From: Astropecten irregularis | Lineage: Eukaryota; Echinodermata; Asteroidea; Paxillosida; Astropectinidae | Direction of reading: 5' to 3' | Assembly (NCBI GenBank): GCA_963971285.1 | Contig: OZ020244.1 | Coordinates: forward strand, 35,402,001 to 35,466,000 | Length of the DNA stretch: 64,000 bases | In this document: in pieces, positions 45,901 through 57,900 of the stretch | How positions within the stretch are numbered: the first letter of the stretch is position 1 | How the letters are laid out: each line of letters starts with the position of its first letter | The notes under the pieces: model-generated | What the model saw: the letters and a program-made list of their open reading frames with translations, nothing else | Database searches by the model: none | Told to the model about the DNA's origin: nothing | Translations under genes and position numbers: made by a program

Positions 45901-48900
45901 TGGGAACCTTACCTTGTAATCAGATATGGATCCGTACGGCACGTACAAGTCCAAGTTGAAGACCACTGCTCCACCTATGGTGACCATGGATTCTGCATTC
46001 AGCTTGGTAAATTTCACCAATGGTATTTCCGTCTGTCCAAAAAACCAAAAACAAAACGGGATAAGATTTTAGGCCCGCTTCAAACGTCGAACTCCAGCCG
46101 TGTGTAATGCAATACATTGCAATCGACATTAAAGCGGCGGAAGTTCGGCAGTTGCTTCAAACGCCGATTTTCTGTTGACCTTTATGCAAATTCGATCATG
46201 GCGGACCAAGAGAGAGTTATGATATTGCATTATATTCTTCCACAAGAAGGCGGCGCTCTCTCTTTTAAAATGGTACGGGGTAGAACTCCGATTTGGGACG
46301 TTTCAATTGAATTAGACACGGCAAAAAATCAACGTTTGAAGCTGTGCCGCTCTTCTGCCGTTAAAAGCGGCAAGCCCTGTCGATCTTTCGGCAGAAAACC
46401 GCCAGTTGCTTCAAACGTCGAATTTCTGCCGTGTCTTATTCAAACGTGGGCCAATATTTGAATTAGACACGGCAGAAGTTTGACGTTTGAAGCGGGCCTT
46501 ACTGACCAAACCGTGCTGAAACATCAATGGGAGACTTTTGAGAACCGGTCTCCAAGTCAACAGCACACGCACAACAGCGCAGGCGTAAAACAACGCGCGC
46601 ATGCTCACAATTGCGCGCGCGTGCGTTGTTGACTTGAAGACCGGTTCTCAAAAGTCTCCCATTGACCATTAGATCTGGCCACAAATGGACCGTTCCAGCT
46701 TTGCTCTTAAGTCACGCCCACCTTTAGCAATGCTACATGTTTTACATACGCAGTCATCAGGGATGAGATTGACCAAATGATAAAAAAATATCTCAGAACA
46801 ACCGACTAGGGCATAAACAAATCTGAAATCTGAAAATCTCCTATTCTTTTGTACTGTACACAGCTTGAAATCCAAAATACAAAAATTTGAAATCAAATAA
46901 AATTTTTGAGAAACCTCATCCCTTTGTACTGCATGTGACCAAGTTTGATTAAAGGCACAATACATGATTGGTAAAGGTCATAGGACAGCACTCATACTTT
47001 GTCTGATCAAACATGTACATGAAATAATAAACCTGTGAAAATTTGAGCTCAATCGGACATCTGAGTCACGAGAAAATAGCGAAAACCCGACTCGATTTTT
47101 CTTATAAAACATGAAGAATGGTTTACTTTATGTTTGTTCCAAAAATCGTTTGAAAGATCTTTGGAAAAGACACTTAATCTTGATTTCCTTGAAAAACCCA
47201 GCATCTGATGAACCAAGATTTCCCATGGTGACTGTTTGCACTGTTTACGAACTGTTGAGTCCATTTTCTGTCTCAAACTTAACAATTTTTTTGGAGGCCT
47301 TGCAAATCCTATATGCTCCCTTTAAGGTACTAATTAATGGACGACAACGGTCAACCCGCAAAATTTTATTGAAAGGCCGGAAAAATCCATATCCCTCTCA
47401 GAAAAAAAAAGAACTTCATAAAAAAAAATAGAAAAGAAAGAAAGAAAGATCTGGATCTTACAAAATTTGTGAAAGCGGGTTCCACGTCCACAGTGACGTG
47501 TTTAGGTGCCGTGTACAGCTGCGTGTCCCCGGCCTTGACCGATACTTCAAATTCCTGGACGTCTGGTTCTGTCCAGTTGGTGGGCGGCACGGCCACATCC
47601 TCCAGCTTGACCACTACCTGAGCAACCATCTTATTGTCATCAGCGTCGATAATGGGCTTGGAACCTGAGGGGTAGGGATCAAGGTTAGTGTGTTAATTCA
47701 ACGCCATGTCTTGAAAATTTAAGGGCGGTTAATTCTTTATATGCAATATTACTTGACACTGGCAAATAGAACACAAATGGAATTATCAATCATCACAGTT
47801 TAATTAAGAGGTAGTATCATACTTTGGTTTTTGTCAAAGAAATGCAGATTCATGGCTAAAAATATCAAGGAAGATACAGTAACAGTCATCTGTAAAAATT
47901 TCAGTCCCATACGGTGCCCACTTTTTTAGATAACAGTGAAAAACGGCCACAGTATTTCTTAAGTCTTTTCAACGTTACTTTTTATCTTTAAAAGATCAAA
48001 ATTGTTTTTGGTCATTGGTTTTACTCTTTTCTTGATAAATACAGCATTTCAGGCGGAAAATTTGAACGGTATGTTTCTATCATCACCCGTTGTCATACCC
48101 AGAAAGCTATATGTTAATTTGTGATTTTTTTGTTTTGGTATATGCTACCAATCCTGTACTATACCTTTAATTGTAGTATCATACTTTGGTAAGAGACCAA
48201 AACAGAAATGTTCACAGATTTACGTATAACTTTTAGGGTATGAAGATGATGCAAGTAGAAACCTACCTTTAATTTTTTTTCGCCTGAAAGGGTGTATTTA
48301 TCCAGAATTGAGTAAAACAACGACCAAAAATCTTTTTGATCTTTTAAAAGATCAAAAATAAAAGAGAAAAGACTTAAGAAATACTGTGACCGTTTTTCAT
48401 GATTTTCTCAAAAAGCTGGGCACCGTATTGAATTGAAATTTTCGCAGATGACTTTTACTGTATCTTCCTTGATATTTTTGCCCATGAATCTGTACTTCTT
48501 GGACAAAAACCAAAGTATGATATTACCTTTAAAAGACTAAATGGTTGAAAAAAGAATTTGTATTCAGGACTCCATCGATGGATTGGGCTGAAACTTCACA
48601 TAGATATTGGCTCAGACTGAAATAATGAAACAAACTTTTTGACATTTACCACGGCTGTGTATGGCCTTTACAAAATCATTACAACTTGATCTTTAAATAC
48701 GTTATGATGATATTATGAGTATTGCTTAATGAGGCAATTCCTATATACTGACCGACGTTTTTGACGGGTCCGATGTCCAGCACGGCCCTGTCCCGATGAC
48801 CGTCCTCCTCAAAGGAGAGATACTGGACGGGGCGGTCAGTGTCAAAACACGGTAGGTTGCGGCCAGCTCTGATCATGTGTGACCGGCAGATGCTCAGGGA

Positions 48901-51900
48901 CTTGTTTGGGGTCACCACATCCATCCAGTAGGTGCTGGCCGAGTTGGGTGGAGTTAGTACCGTGAGCTCGTACACTGCGAGGCCGCCGGCTCGTAGAAAG
49001 CTGCTCTGTCCCGGGGCTAGACTCAGGTCAAATTGGGGTGCATCGTCATCCTAGGCAGGGGGAGAAATTGAATTTGATGGTTATTTTTCTTCCGGTCAAA
49101 AATTCTGGTGTAATCATTTTGCTAGGTTTATGTTTGTGCCTTAACCTGATGTTCAATCAGAAAGTGCCGAAACTGATATGATGGATGCTTTGTTCTAATA
49201 CCTCTCTGAATTCTGGTCGGTCAAAGCTGACGGTGTAGTCCATTGAACTCTTCCAGGTACCGGTTGGACCGTACGTAGCCTGCACGGTCACCGTGACGTT
49301 CTCACCGTCCACCAACTCCTCGTGGTCAAGCCACTGCAGACTGACCTCCAGGACGAAAGTGCTGTCCTCCGGGCTGGCCTGCATGCCCAACTCCAGGCTG
49401 TTACTGACCACGCCCAGGTCCACTATGTACTCGTAGGCGACGCCCTCTGCAGTGGTCTCGCTGGTGATCTGGGTCTTCTCCAGGCCGTGACAGTGGAAGT
49501 TGGAGCCGATGTTGACCACCTCCACGCGGCAGATGCTGAACATGGGCTCCCTGTCCCTGAGTCCTCTCTGGGCGGTGATGTTCAGCAGGACTGGCTTGTA
49601 GGTGGTCTCTGGGGGTAGTCTGGAGGTGATGTTAAACGCCACGGCGGACTTGTTGTAGATAAAGTAGTCTTTGCCGCGATTCTGCAGTTTGAATGTGGGT
49701 ATCTGTAGATAGAGATGAAAGAATAATGAGCAGAGCAGTGTGAATGAAGGAGATGACTTCATACCATATCAACCCATACCCATGTGCTGTAAGCTTCTTG
49801 ACTAAGCAATAACCTGCCTTGATCCTAGGCCTACGTGTGACACTTTACCACGTTAATTTCATTTTGTCAACAAAAAAAGCATGGAATAATTAAATAAAGG
49901 TGGATTCACTTGTTGCCACTGAGGAAAGACCATAGACATAAATAACCTAAAGACCGACAGCAGAGGGCGTGAGCGCGTAATTTTGAAAACGGACGCCGCG
50001 CGCCATCTCAAAAAACTATGGGCAAAGTGCACGTCACACAGTGCGCGAGGCGCGCGCGCCGCAGGTAAACAATTTATTTCATTTCAAAATCTTGCAAAGA
50101 TTCTAAAAGAGGCCAGTTGCGCACGTAATCTCGCGCTAGTTCCCTCTCATAAAATCAAGATGAAATTTCAAACGCAAAAGTTTTCATTCAATCTTTCCAT
50201 TATTTGAGAAAAATATATGAATGTGCAATGGTATGTGAGGTAAACCTAATGCTCCAATGGGTTAAAAGTTGATACCGTTTCGTTTTCATCTAGAATTTCC
50301 TGTTTGAATAAATCCTCTCTATTCAATCGTGCGTAAAAGTAACTTTTTTTTTACCATAGTTTGGGAATAGTCGGTGCCGTCACAATTACGGTACCCCATC
50401 ATGCATTTGAATAGGGCGCTGTCGGTCTATGGGTTATTTATGTCTGTGGGAAAGACTGCTGTGAGGAATGAGCTTCTAGAACCCTGCCATCTGTACCTTA
50501 TTATCATCTGCATATTCATGGTGTTGGTAATCGACAGCTACGACTGATGCTGTGGATATCCACATCATGTTCTTGTCTGCCATTTCATAGCGCACACCGG
50601 CCGTCACCTCAAAGGCGGTTCCATTCTGGACATCCTGGTGGCTGGCCAGTAGCTCGGCGGTCACCAGGACTTTCAGTAGATTGTCACCGGCCTGGTTCCG
50701 CCGTCCGTGATTGGTGATACCGCCAAAGTTGAACTGCAGGTAGTCTGCATTATCACCGTCCTGAAAGAATTACAACACGGACATCAACCAGATATAAAAA
50801 TTTTTCAACGCCATTAAACAGGAACGAAAGAAAATGGACAACCAGTTGTTGAAAGACATCTCTTATATAAATAACAAACTGCTGTGCTTCTGCTTTGCAA
50901 CAGTTGAAAAAGCAAAAGTCAATTTAATACCGACCATGCAACGAACCCAAATTTCTCTCATTTTCAGAACAGATAATCTACTTACGAACCTCACCAAAAG
51001 ACTCTATTTTGATATCCATAATCTTAAAATGGATTCACGAAACGGAGCCAGAGCTAGAGCCGGAGCCAGAGCCTGGGCTGGAGGCCAAGCTTTGAGAAAG
51101 GCTCCAGGTAAAACCACTGATGGACTGATGGTATCGTCACCATGCACTCACCTCACGCTTGAATTCGGGAGTCATGCTCCCCATGCACGGCACGTTGTAC
51201 CCAGCGTACACCACCTCTGCCCGGCAGATGGACAGAATGGCCCCATGGGATGATGTGTAAGGCATGGACACGTCTACAATGTACACTGAGGTGGAGTTGA
51301 CCACAGTGTCTATGGTCACCACAAAGCCTACTGAGCCTCCGATGGTAACAGCGTAACCGTCGACGGCGTAGAATTGGATGACTGGCTCTTGAACCTGTAG
51401 GGAGGCAAAAGAGAGAAGGAGTCAGTCATAGGCAGGATAGGAAAGCTTTAAGGTAGTATCATACTTTGGTAGCTTACCACAACAGAAATCTTCACAGATT
51501 AACCCTATAACTTACAGTGTATAAAGATGGTGATGGTAGAAATATACCATTAAAATTTCACTGCCTGGAATGCTGTATTTATCCAGACAAAGAGTTTAAC
51601 CAATGACCAAAAACAATTTTGATCTTTGCGGGCATTTTTGACCATTTTCTCAAAAAGTGACCACCGTATGGGAAATTCACTAGGAAATTCACAGATGACT
51701 GTTATAGTATCTTTCTTGATATTTTTGCCCATGAATCTGCATTTTTTTTAAATTTAATCTGCTCATACATTACTCATCCACGTCGATGAAGGGAAAAAAA
51801 CTAATTTGCATCTAGATAGATTTGTATCTATCTCCCGACCAAAAATCATTTAATATTCTTAATCTGCATTTCTTTGACAAAAACCAAACTATGAAATTAC

Positions 51901-54900
51901 ATTTAATACTCGGACACAGCCTAATATTGATCACACAAAATGAGCCAAACTGGCTACTTTTTAAAGATAATATCATACTTGCAAAAACATCAAGGAAAAT
52001 ACAGTCAGAGCCATCTGTGAAAATTTCATTCCCATACGGTGCCCACTTTTTGAGAAAATCGTGAAAAACAGCCACAGTATTTCTCATTAAGTCTTTTCTC
52101 TTTTATTTTTGATCTTTTAAAAGATAAAAAAAAACATTTGGTTGTTGTTTTACTAATTTCTGGATAAATACACCATTTCAGGCAGAACAAGTTTAACGGT
52201 AGGTTTCTACCAGCCCCATCTTCATACCCTGAAAGTTATACGTAAATCTGTGAACATTTCTGTTTTGGTTTCTTACCAGTATGATACTACCTTTAAATGA
52301 ATAAGCAAATAAATTCGGGCAACAGGGCATCACTCACCATATTAGGAGCTGGTGTAGTGAGTGTAGTGATAGCATGCTGATTGGAGTATATTGTAGTTCC
52401 GTCAGCAGTTAACGATACACCCAACCAGTATTTCGCTCCATCGACAATATCCGAGCTATTGGTGATGTACACCACGGCTTCCGTTGATATTCTGTTCTCG
52501 GCATCGCTAGTGATTCCATCACGGAGACCTACATAGGGTAAGCGGTAGTTAAAGACAGGGTTTAAGATTTCTGATCTTCTTTAATTTATAATAGGACTTA
52601 CTTGCAGACACTGTAGACTGTTAGACCAAGATTATGCGCCGTGCTACTGCCGTGCCAAATTTCATAAAACTGTTAAGCACAAAAATTTGCTAAGCATGAC
52701 ATTTCTATCTTAATCAAAACAGGGTTAACAACCAAATTTCCATGTGTTGTGTATCACTTGCAATTGTTCTTTGGCTGTTGTTCGATCGCTGACCATGAAT
52801 ATCAAATGGAATTTTCAATGGTATTTTGTTTTATTGGGCGAGACATTTTTGTGCTAAGCACATTTTTGTTTGCTTAACAGTTTTATGAAATTGGCCCCAG
52901 GTTAATAGTTTGGCATGATATATTACCATTGGTTCATTCAAAATGATAAAAAAAAACATGACTGGCTCTTTACTTGTAAGCAAGGAATGCCCCTGATCGA
53001 TGGCCAATTCCGCGTCACCCCTGACACTCACCCGTGTTGACGACCTTGCCAAAGTCCAGTCTGGCTAAGATGGTAGCGTTGGTGGAATTATCCTGCCTGG
53101 ACGAGTAGCGCGGAAGCTCATTGGGCATGCAGCCAAAATTTCCACCTGTGATTTTATTGTAGAAAGGAATGATTGTCAATTCTAATAAAATGAAGTATAA
53201 ACCAGCGCGAAGGAGTTTGAATTTAAAGGTAGTATCATACTTTGGTTTTTATCAAAGAAATACAGATTCATGGGCAAAAATATCAAGACAGATACAGTAA
53301 CAGTCATCTGTGAAAATTTCACTCCCATACGTTGCCCACTTTTTGAAAAAACAGAGAAAAACAGCCACAGTATTTCTTAAGTCTTTTCTCTTTTATTTTT
53401 GATCTTTTAAAAGATCAAACAGATTTTCGGTCATTGTTTTACTAATTTCTGGATAAATACACCATTTCAGGCGGAAAAATTGTAACGGTATGTTTCTACC
53501 ACCAGCATCTTCATACCCCGTAAGTTATACGTAAATCTGTGAACATTTCTGTTTTGGTGTCTTATCAAAGTATGATACTACCTTTAACGTACTCCTCTCC
53601 ATAGAAGATATTCTGAAAGCCAGACGAATGGAAAAGCTAAACAATGACAACTTTTGTTAAGAATTCCATGGGAATGAATTATTTCAATGCCATGCCCTTC
53701 TAGGTATTCTAGTGTTATTCTGATGTCTCTTTAATACTGAGAGACAAAAATCTTCAGGTATCTTTGAGTTGGAATCACAATGACGATTCTACAGTGGAAT
53801 TATTTGTAAATCCCAATATTTTAATCATCATCATTGTGGGGTGCTGTGGCCTAGTGGTCTGGCGGGTCATACTCAAGGTCTTGTGGTCAATCTACAGATT
53901 GTGGGTTCCAATCCAGCCATGGGCTTATCTACAGATTGTGGGTTCGAATCCAGCCATGGGTTAATGGTGCTTGCGTCCTTGGCAAGACGCTTTATCACAT
54001 ATTGCTTCTCTTCACCCAGGTGTAAATGGGTACCTGTGAGGGTACCTGCCAGTACCATCCTACTGAGAAGTCGGCTTCACTTAATCGGCCATGCGTTGCG
54101 GAGACCCGAGGTGCCACTGGCTGTCTTCCTCAACCCACACAACCAACCATCAGAGCCCTTCCGACAGGGTGGAAGCCTGCGACGTACTTACATGTCACAG
54201 ATAATAGAAGATCTAAACGCCATCGGCCTTAGACATGATGAGGCTGTTCGTGCTGCCAACAACCGAGATGGGTGGCAGAAATGAGTTCAAGCATTGAAAT
54301 AACTTTAACTTTAGTCACAACGTCTCGAGTCACCTGGCTCGAGTAACGTCAACCTGATGAGGGTAGAGATGGCTTTGTGCTTCCTTAGCCTCTGTGCGCT
54401 TATGGCAGCCGGGGATGTATATACTCCCCAAGGAGTTGAGATGGTAGACTGTAGAAGATGGGTACCAGCTACCCTGAGTGTACTAATTAATCTTCAAGAA
54501 CACCGGATAATGTGCAGTAGAATATAATGCAGCATATAGTTTCTGCACTCTATAAATGATGCATTATAATCATCGACCCACTAGGCCTACGTACCTTTCC
54601 CCGCGATCTGGAATTCACAGACTTTCATGAAGGGATTGCCTGGGTCGTGTGGCTCAGCTATCACGTTGATGTAGAAGTTGGTCACGTAGTTCTTGAGCAC
54701 CACGTCAACACCGAAGACAGCTGAACTCTCCGTGGTCATTTCACTCGGACCAATGATGGTCACACTCGGGGCGCTCGTCGACTGAAATGCAATTTAAATG
54801 GCCAATCAGTGTAGAGGAGACTTTATCACAGATTTCAAAATGGAACGCAATGAATGTGAAATTGTTAGCTTGGTAAAGGTGACGGAGTGCCACTAATTAA

Positions 54901-57900
54901 GCAGCAATTGTCAGTGAAGGCCTGGGGCCAATTTCTCAAAGCTTGCGTGAATCCATTTTATAATTACGGGTATCAAAATGGATGTGGTTCAGAGGTAGAT
55001 TCTCTGGTTTGAAAAAGGAAAACAGAGCTTTAGCTTCAATGAAAAACCACAATGTTTATTTTCAGCATATGGATGGCAGAGACAAAAAACGGAGTACATG
55101 TAGCCTGGACCAACTTGAAGGCTATGAAGCTGTTCCCGGTGAGCAATCAGTACGGGGCACCCGTACGTACCGAGCTAGCTGAGCAGATTTAAAGAAACAC
55201 ACAAGAAAAGACTGAGGGTTGCGCCAAGGCTATGATCCTGTCTCAACTGGGGGCGGTTACTGTACGTATCCGTGCAGCTACACTGTAGCTGGCTCGGTAC
55301 GCGGTACGTACGGTACGGGGAGGTTGGTGTACAGTATGGCCGCCGGCCGGGTGCCCATGATCGCTCGCCGGGAATAGCTTCATATCCTTGGTCAAGGTTA
55401 ACAACGGAGCTGGAGCTGGAGGTGAGCTTTGAGAAAGGCCCCTGGTCTAAGGTCACCATGCACTTACTTACCCATTCACTTGTATCATCAACCGGGGTAA
55501 GGACCGTACTTCCTACCCATACACTGGCCAGATCGGTACTGTATGTCACGCCGGCCGACACTTGGTAACTCTCGCCGTACTGCGTGGCGTTGTTCTCCTG
55601 TAGTACCACGGTGAACTGTATCTTGATCTTATTGGCGCTATCGTCGGCCGTGTCAGAGCCATCATTGGTGACCTCACCAAGGTCCATCACCGCGCGGTCA
55701 TACTGTAAATAAAAGATGATGAACAACATTCTCGTGATTGCTCATATTTGTCGAATCACAGTTCGGGATCCGCAGAGTCGTTAGTCGTACCCTGCAAACC
55801 TTGGAAGAATTGCATCAAAGTGGCTAGGAGAAGACATTTCAATTTTCTTTTTCTTCGATCGTGTGAGCATCCAAAATGTAAGGTGGTAGATCGGCAAGGA
55901 TTTACAAAGAAATATCACAACTTTTAGTCTGAAAGCTCACTATTCATCAAATGAATACCGGTACTAAAAGTGAGTACTGTTTACCAGTGATTATGTCAAA
56001 ATGCTGTTGCGGAAGAAAACTTCATCATGATCAATATTGTACCATGAACATGTTTAAAGGGAGCATATAGGATTTGCAAATATTTGCGTTTTGGCTGAAT
56101 TTGGTACTTAAACAGAAGTGAACTTCCTTACAGAAGTTGTTTCATGATACCTTTTTGGGCTTTGTTCAACTGGATAGCAGAAATATGGCCAAAATAATCT
56201 TGCCCCCCTCCTAATCCTTCACGGTAATAATGTACACCACACTTTCGAAATGCTAAAAACATCGTTCGGACGAACAATCCTTTTAAAAGACACTGCTAAA
56301 TCTTGATTTCCTTGAAAAACCCAGCATCTGATGAACCAAGATTTCCCATGGTGACTGTTTGCACTGTTAACAAACTGTTGGAATCCCTGTCTCAAACTCA
56401 ATAATTTTTGTTGGAGGCCTTGCAAATCCTTTACGCTGCCTTTAAAACAAATTTAGGGCCTATGGTAAGTGGTTTGACTGAATGACATACAAAAATTTCA
56501 TTTGCAAAAAACAGATAACTACATTTATGAAAAATTTATTTAATCATGCTTTACATTAGATTATTCACGGAAACAGTGTACATTTGGACATATAAAACTT
56601 ATTAATTTATTGCAAATTTATCAAAATATAGAAAATGAAAAAAAAGAATGTGTTGGTTTATCCTTCAATAAAAAAAATAGAAGCATCTGTGATGATAATG
56701 TAAATTTTTCAACAAAGGAGTTATCTGTTTTTGCAAATGAATTCTTTAACATTCATTCGGAGAGTAATCAGGCTGAAGGACAGTAATGAACAATACGGTA
56801 ACGGTTTACAAAGTCCGATACCTATAAAGGGAATAAAACAACTTTTTAAATTAATATACGTTCGTGGTGTCCTCTTCAGTAATATTAACAAGGTTAAATT
56901 TGTGGAAAGAGGGCAGGGCTTTGATTTTTGAGGGAAATTATGGGGTAAAAACGGTAATGAACGCGTACACACGTAACGGCCACAGACGCGCAGACGAAAA
57001 TATGGTCTAGTGTCTGCTCTCATTGTGTGGACTTTCAATACGTGGTTGGTTGTAGGTACCAAGACTAAACTTGACTAGCCAGACCAGACAAAATAGCCGA
57101 CGGGCTGTTTTGAAGTTTGCACCAAACAAACAGGTAAGAAAATTATATTTTTACTCTGAAATGTTGCACAAAATTCTTCTATCTGGGGATTTAAGGACTC
57201 AGGATCATTTGCTGAAATTTATAAAAGTATCATTTTGGAACAGTAGAAACTATTAAGTTGTTTTTATTCCCTTTATATAGGTATCGGACCTGCTTGTAAA
57301 CTGTTAATATAATAATATGATAATAATACCCACCCTAAAGTCACCACCATGAGCGAAGTACTTGGGCGTCACGCCACTGCTGTCGAAGGAGTTGTAATTA
57401 TTACCGACGTGGGTGAAGTGCGGATCGCACAGCACCATTATGGCACTGGATTCGTAGGGTGTCATTAACTCTACCCTGATGGTGGTGGTCTGAACGGGTA
57501 GCCACAGGGTCAGAAGCAGGGGTACCTTCTCTCCGATCTTGACATCGGTCGTGTCGGTGAAGGGCGACAGTTTCTCCAGGAGGAAAGTTTCTTCGCTGGG
57601 GACGCCACTCGTCTGTCGGAACAAATTCATATTAAGCACCAATTGAATGGTTAATCATCTTATTTCAAGCCAAGTTTTTATGGTAAAATGTCAATTTGGA
57701 CAGATTTCCAAAACACTTTCCGTCCCATGCATTAGGCCTTAACGCTTTCCACACATTAGACTTAAAACTTAATAGCGCTCCGCACTAATGAGGTCACAAA
57801 ATCCCCGGATGTCAGACAAACATTGGCTCAAACACCTAGTGTGCGTGCACGCGTGCACGCGTACACCCACGCACGTGTGCATGGTTGCAATGTTTGTCTG

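Larger units (their letters stand above)
42209..46032 (-). other. Protein module 6 (exons 45913-46032, 43642-43863, 42209-42361)
   Basis: Residues 1019-1183: MVTIGGAVVFNLDLYVPYG, C-EVRMIQSGWNVP-C, TAFIDLGAVANMNPYGSD, then VRVQLVTRLENNETILENDQ. Both internal introns are phase 0 and their places differ from those of all other modules. Repeat elements occupy much of its introns. Confidence 0.76.
52338..54781 (-). other. Protein module 2 (exons 54595-54781, 53032-53145, 52338-52528)
   Basis: Residues 352-515. The conserved pair is present as C-EFQIAGKGGNFG-C, followed by ARLDFGKVVNTG and STEAVVYITNSS. It has two phase 1 introns, one between the cysteines and one straight after the NTG that closes the DFG-x-V-x-N strand. 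The intron between its first two exons contains a SINE, a LINE tail and a MITE family 1 copy. Confidence 0.75.

Noticed and set aside
46117-46461. 115-codon plus-strand gene
   Set aside because: It lies entirely inside the TTA-flanked Harbinger-like element and runs into its terminal repeat; only a transposase remnant.
49322-49618. 98-codon plus-strand frame
   Set aside because: Antisense shadow of module 4; the minus strand carries the conserved module motifs.
53841-54284. 147-codon plus-strand open frame
   Set aside because: It reads through a SINE and into a degraded non-LTR reverse transcriptase tail; annotated as mobile sequence, not as a gene.
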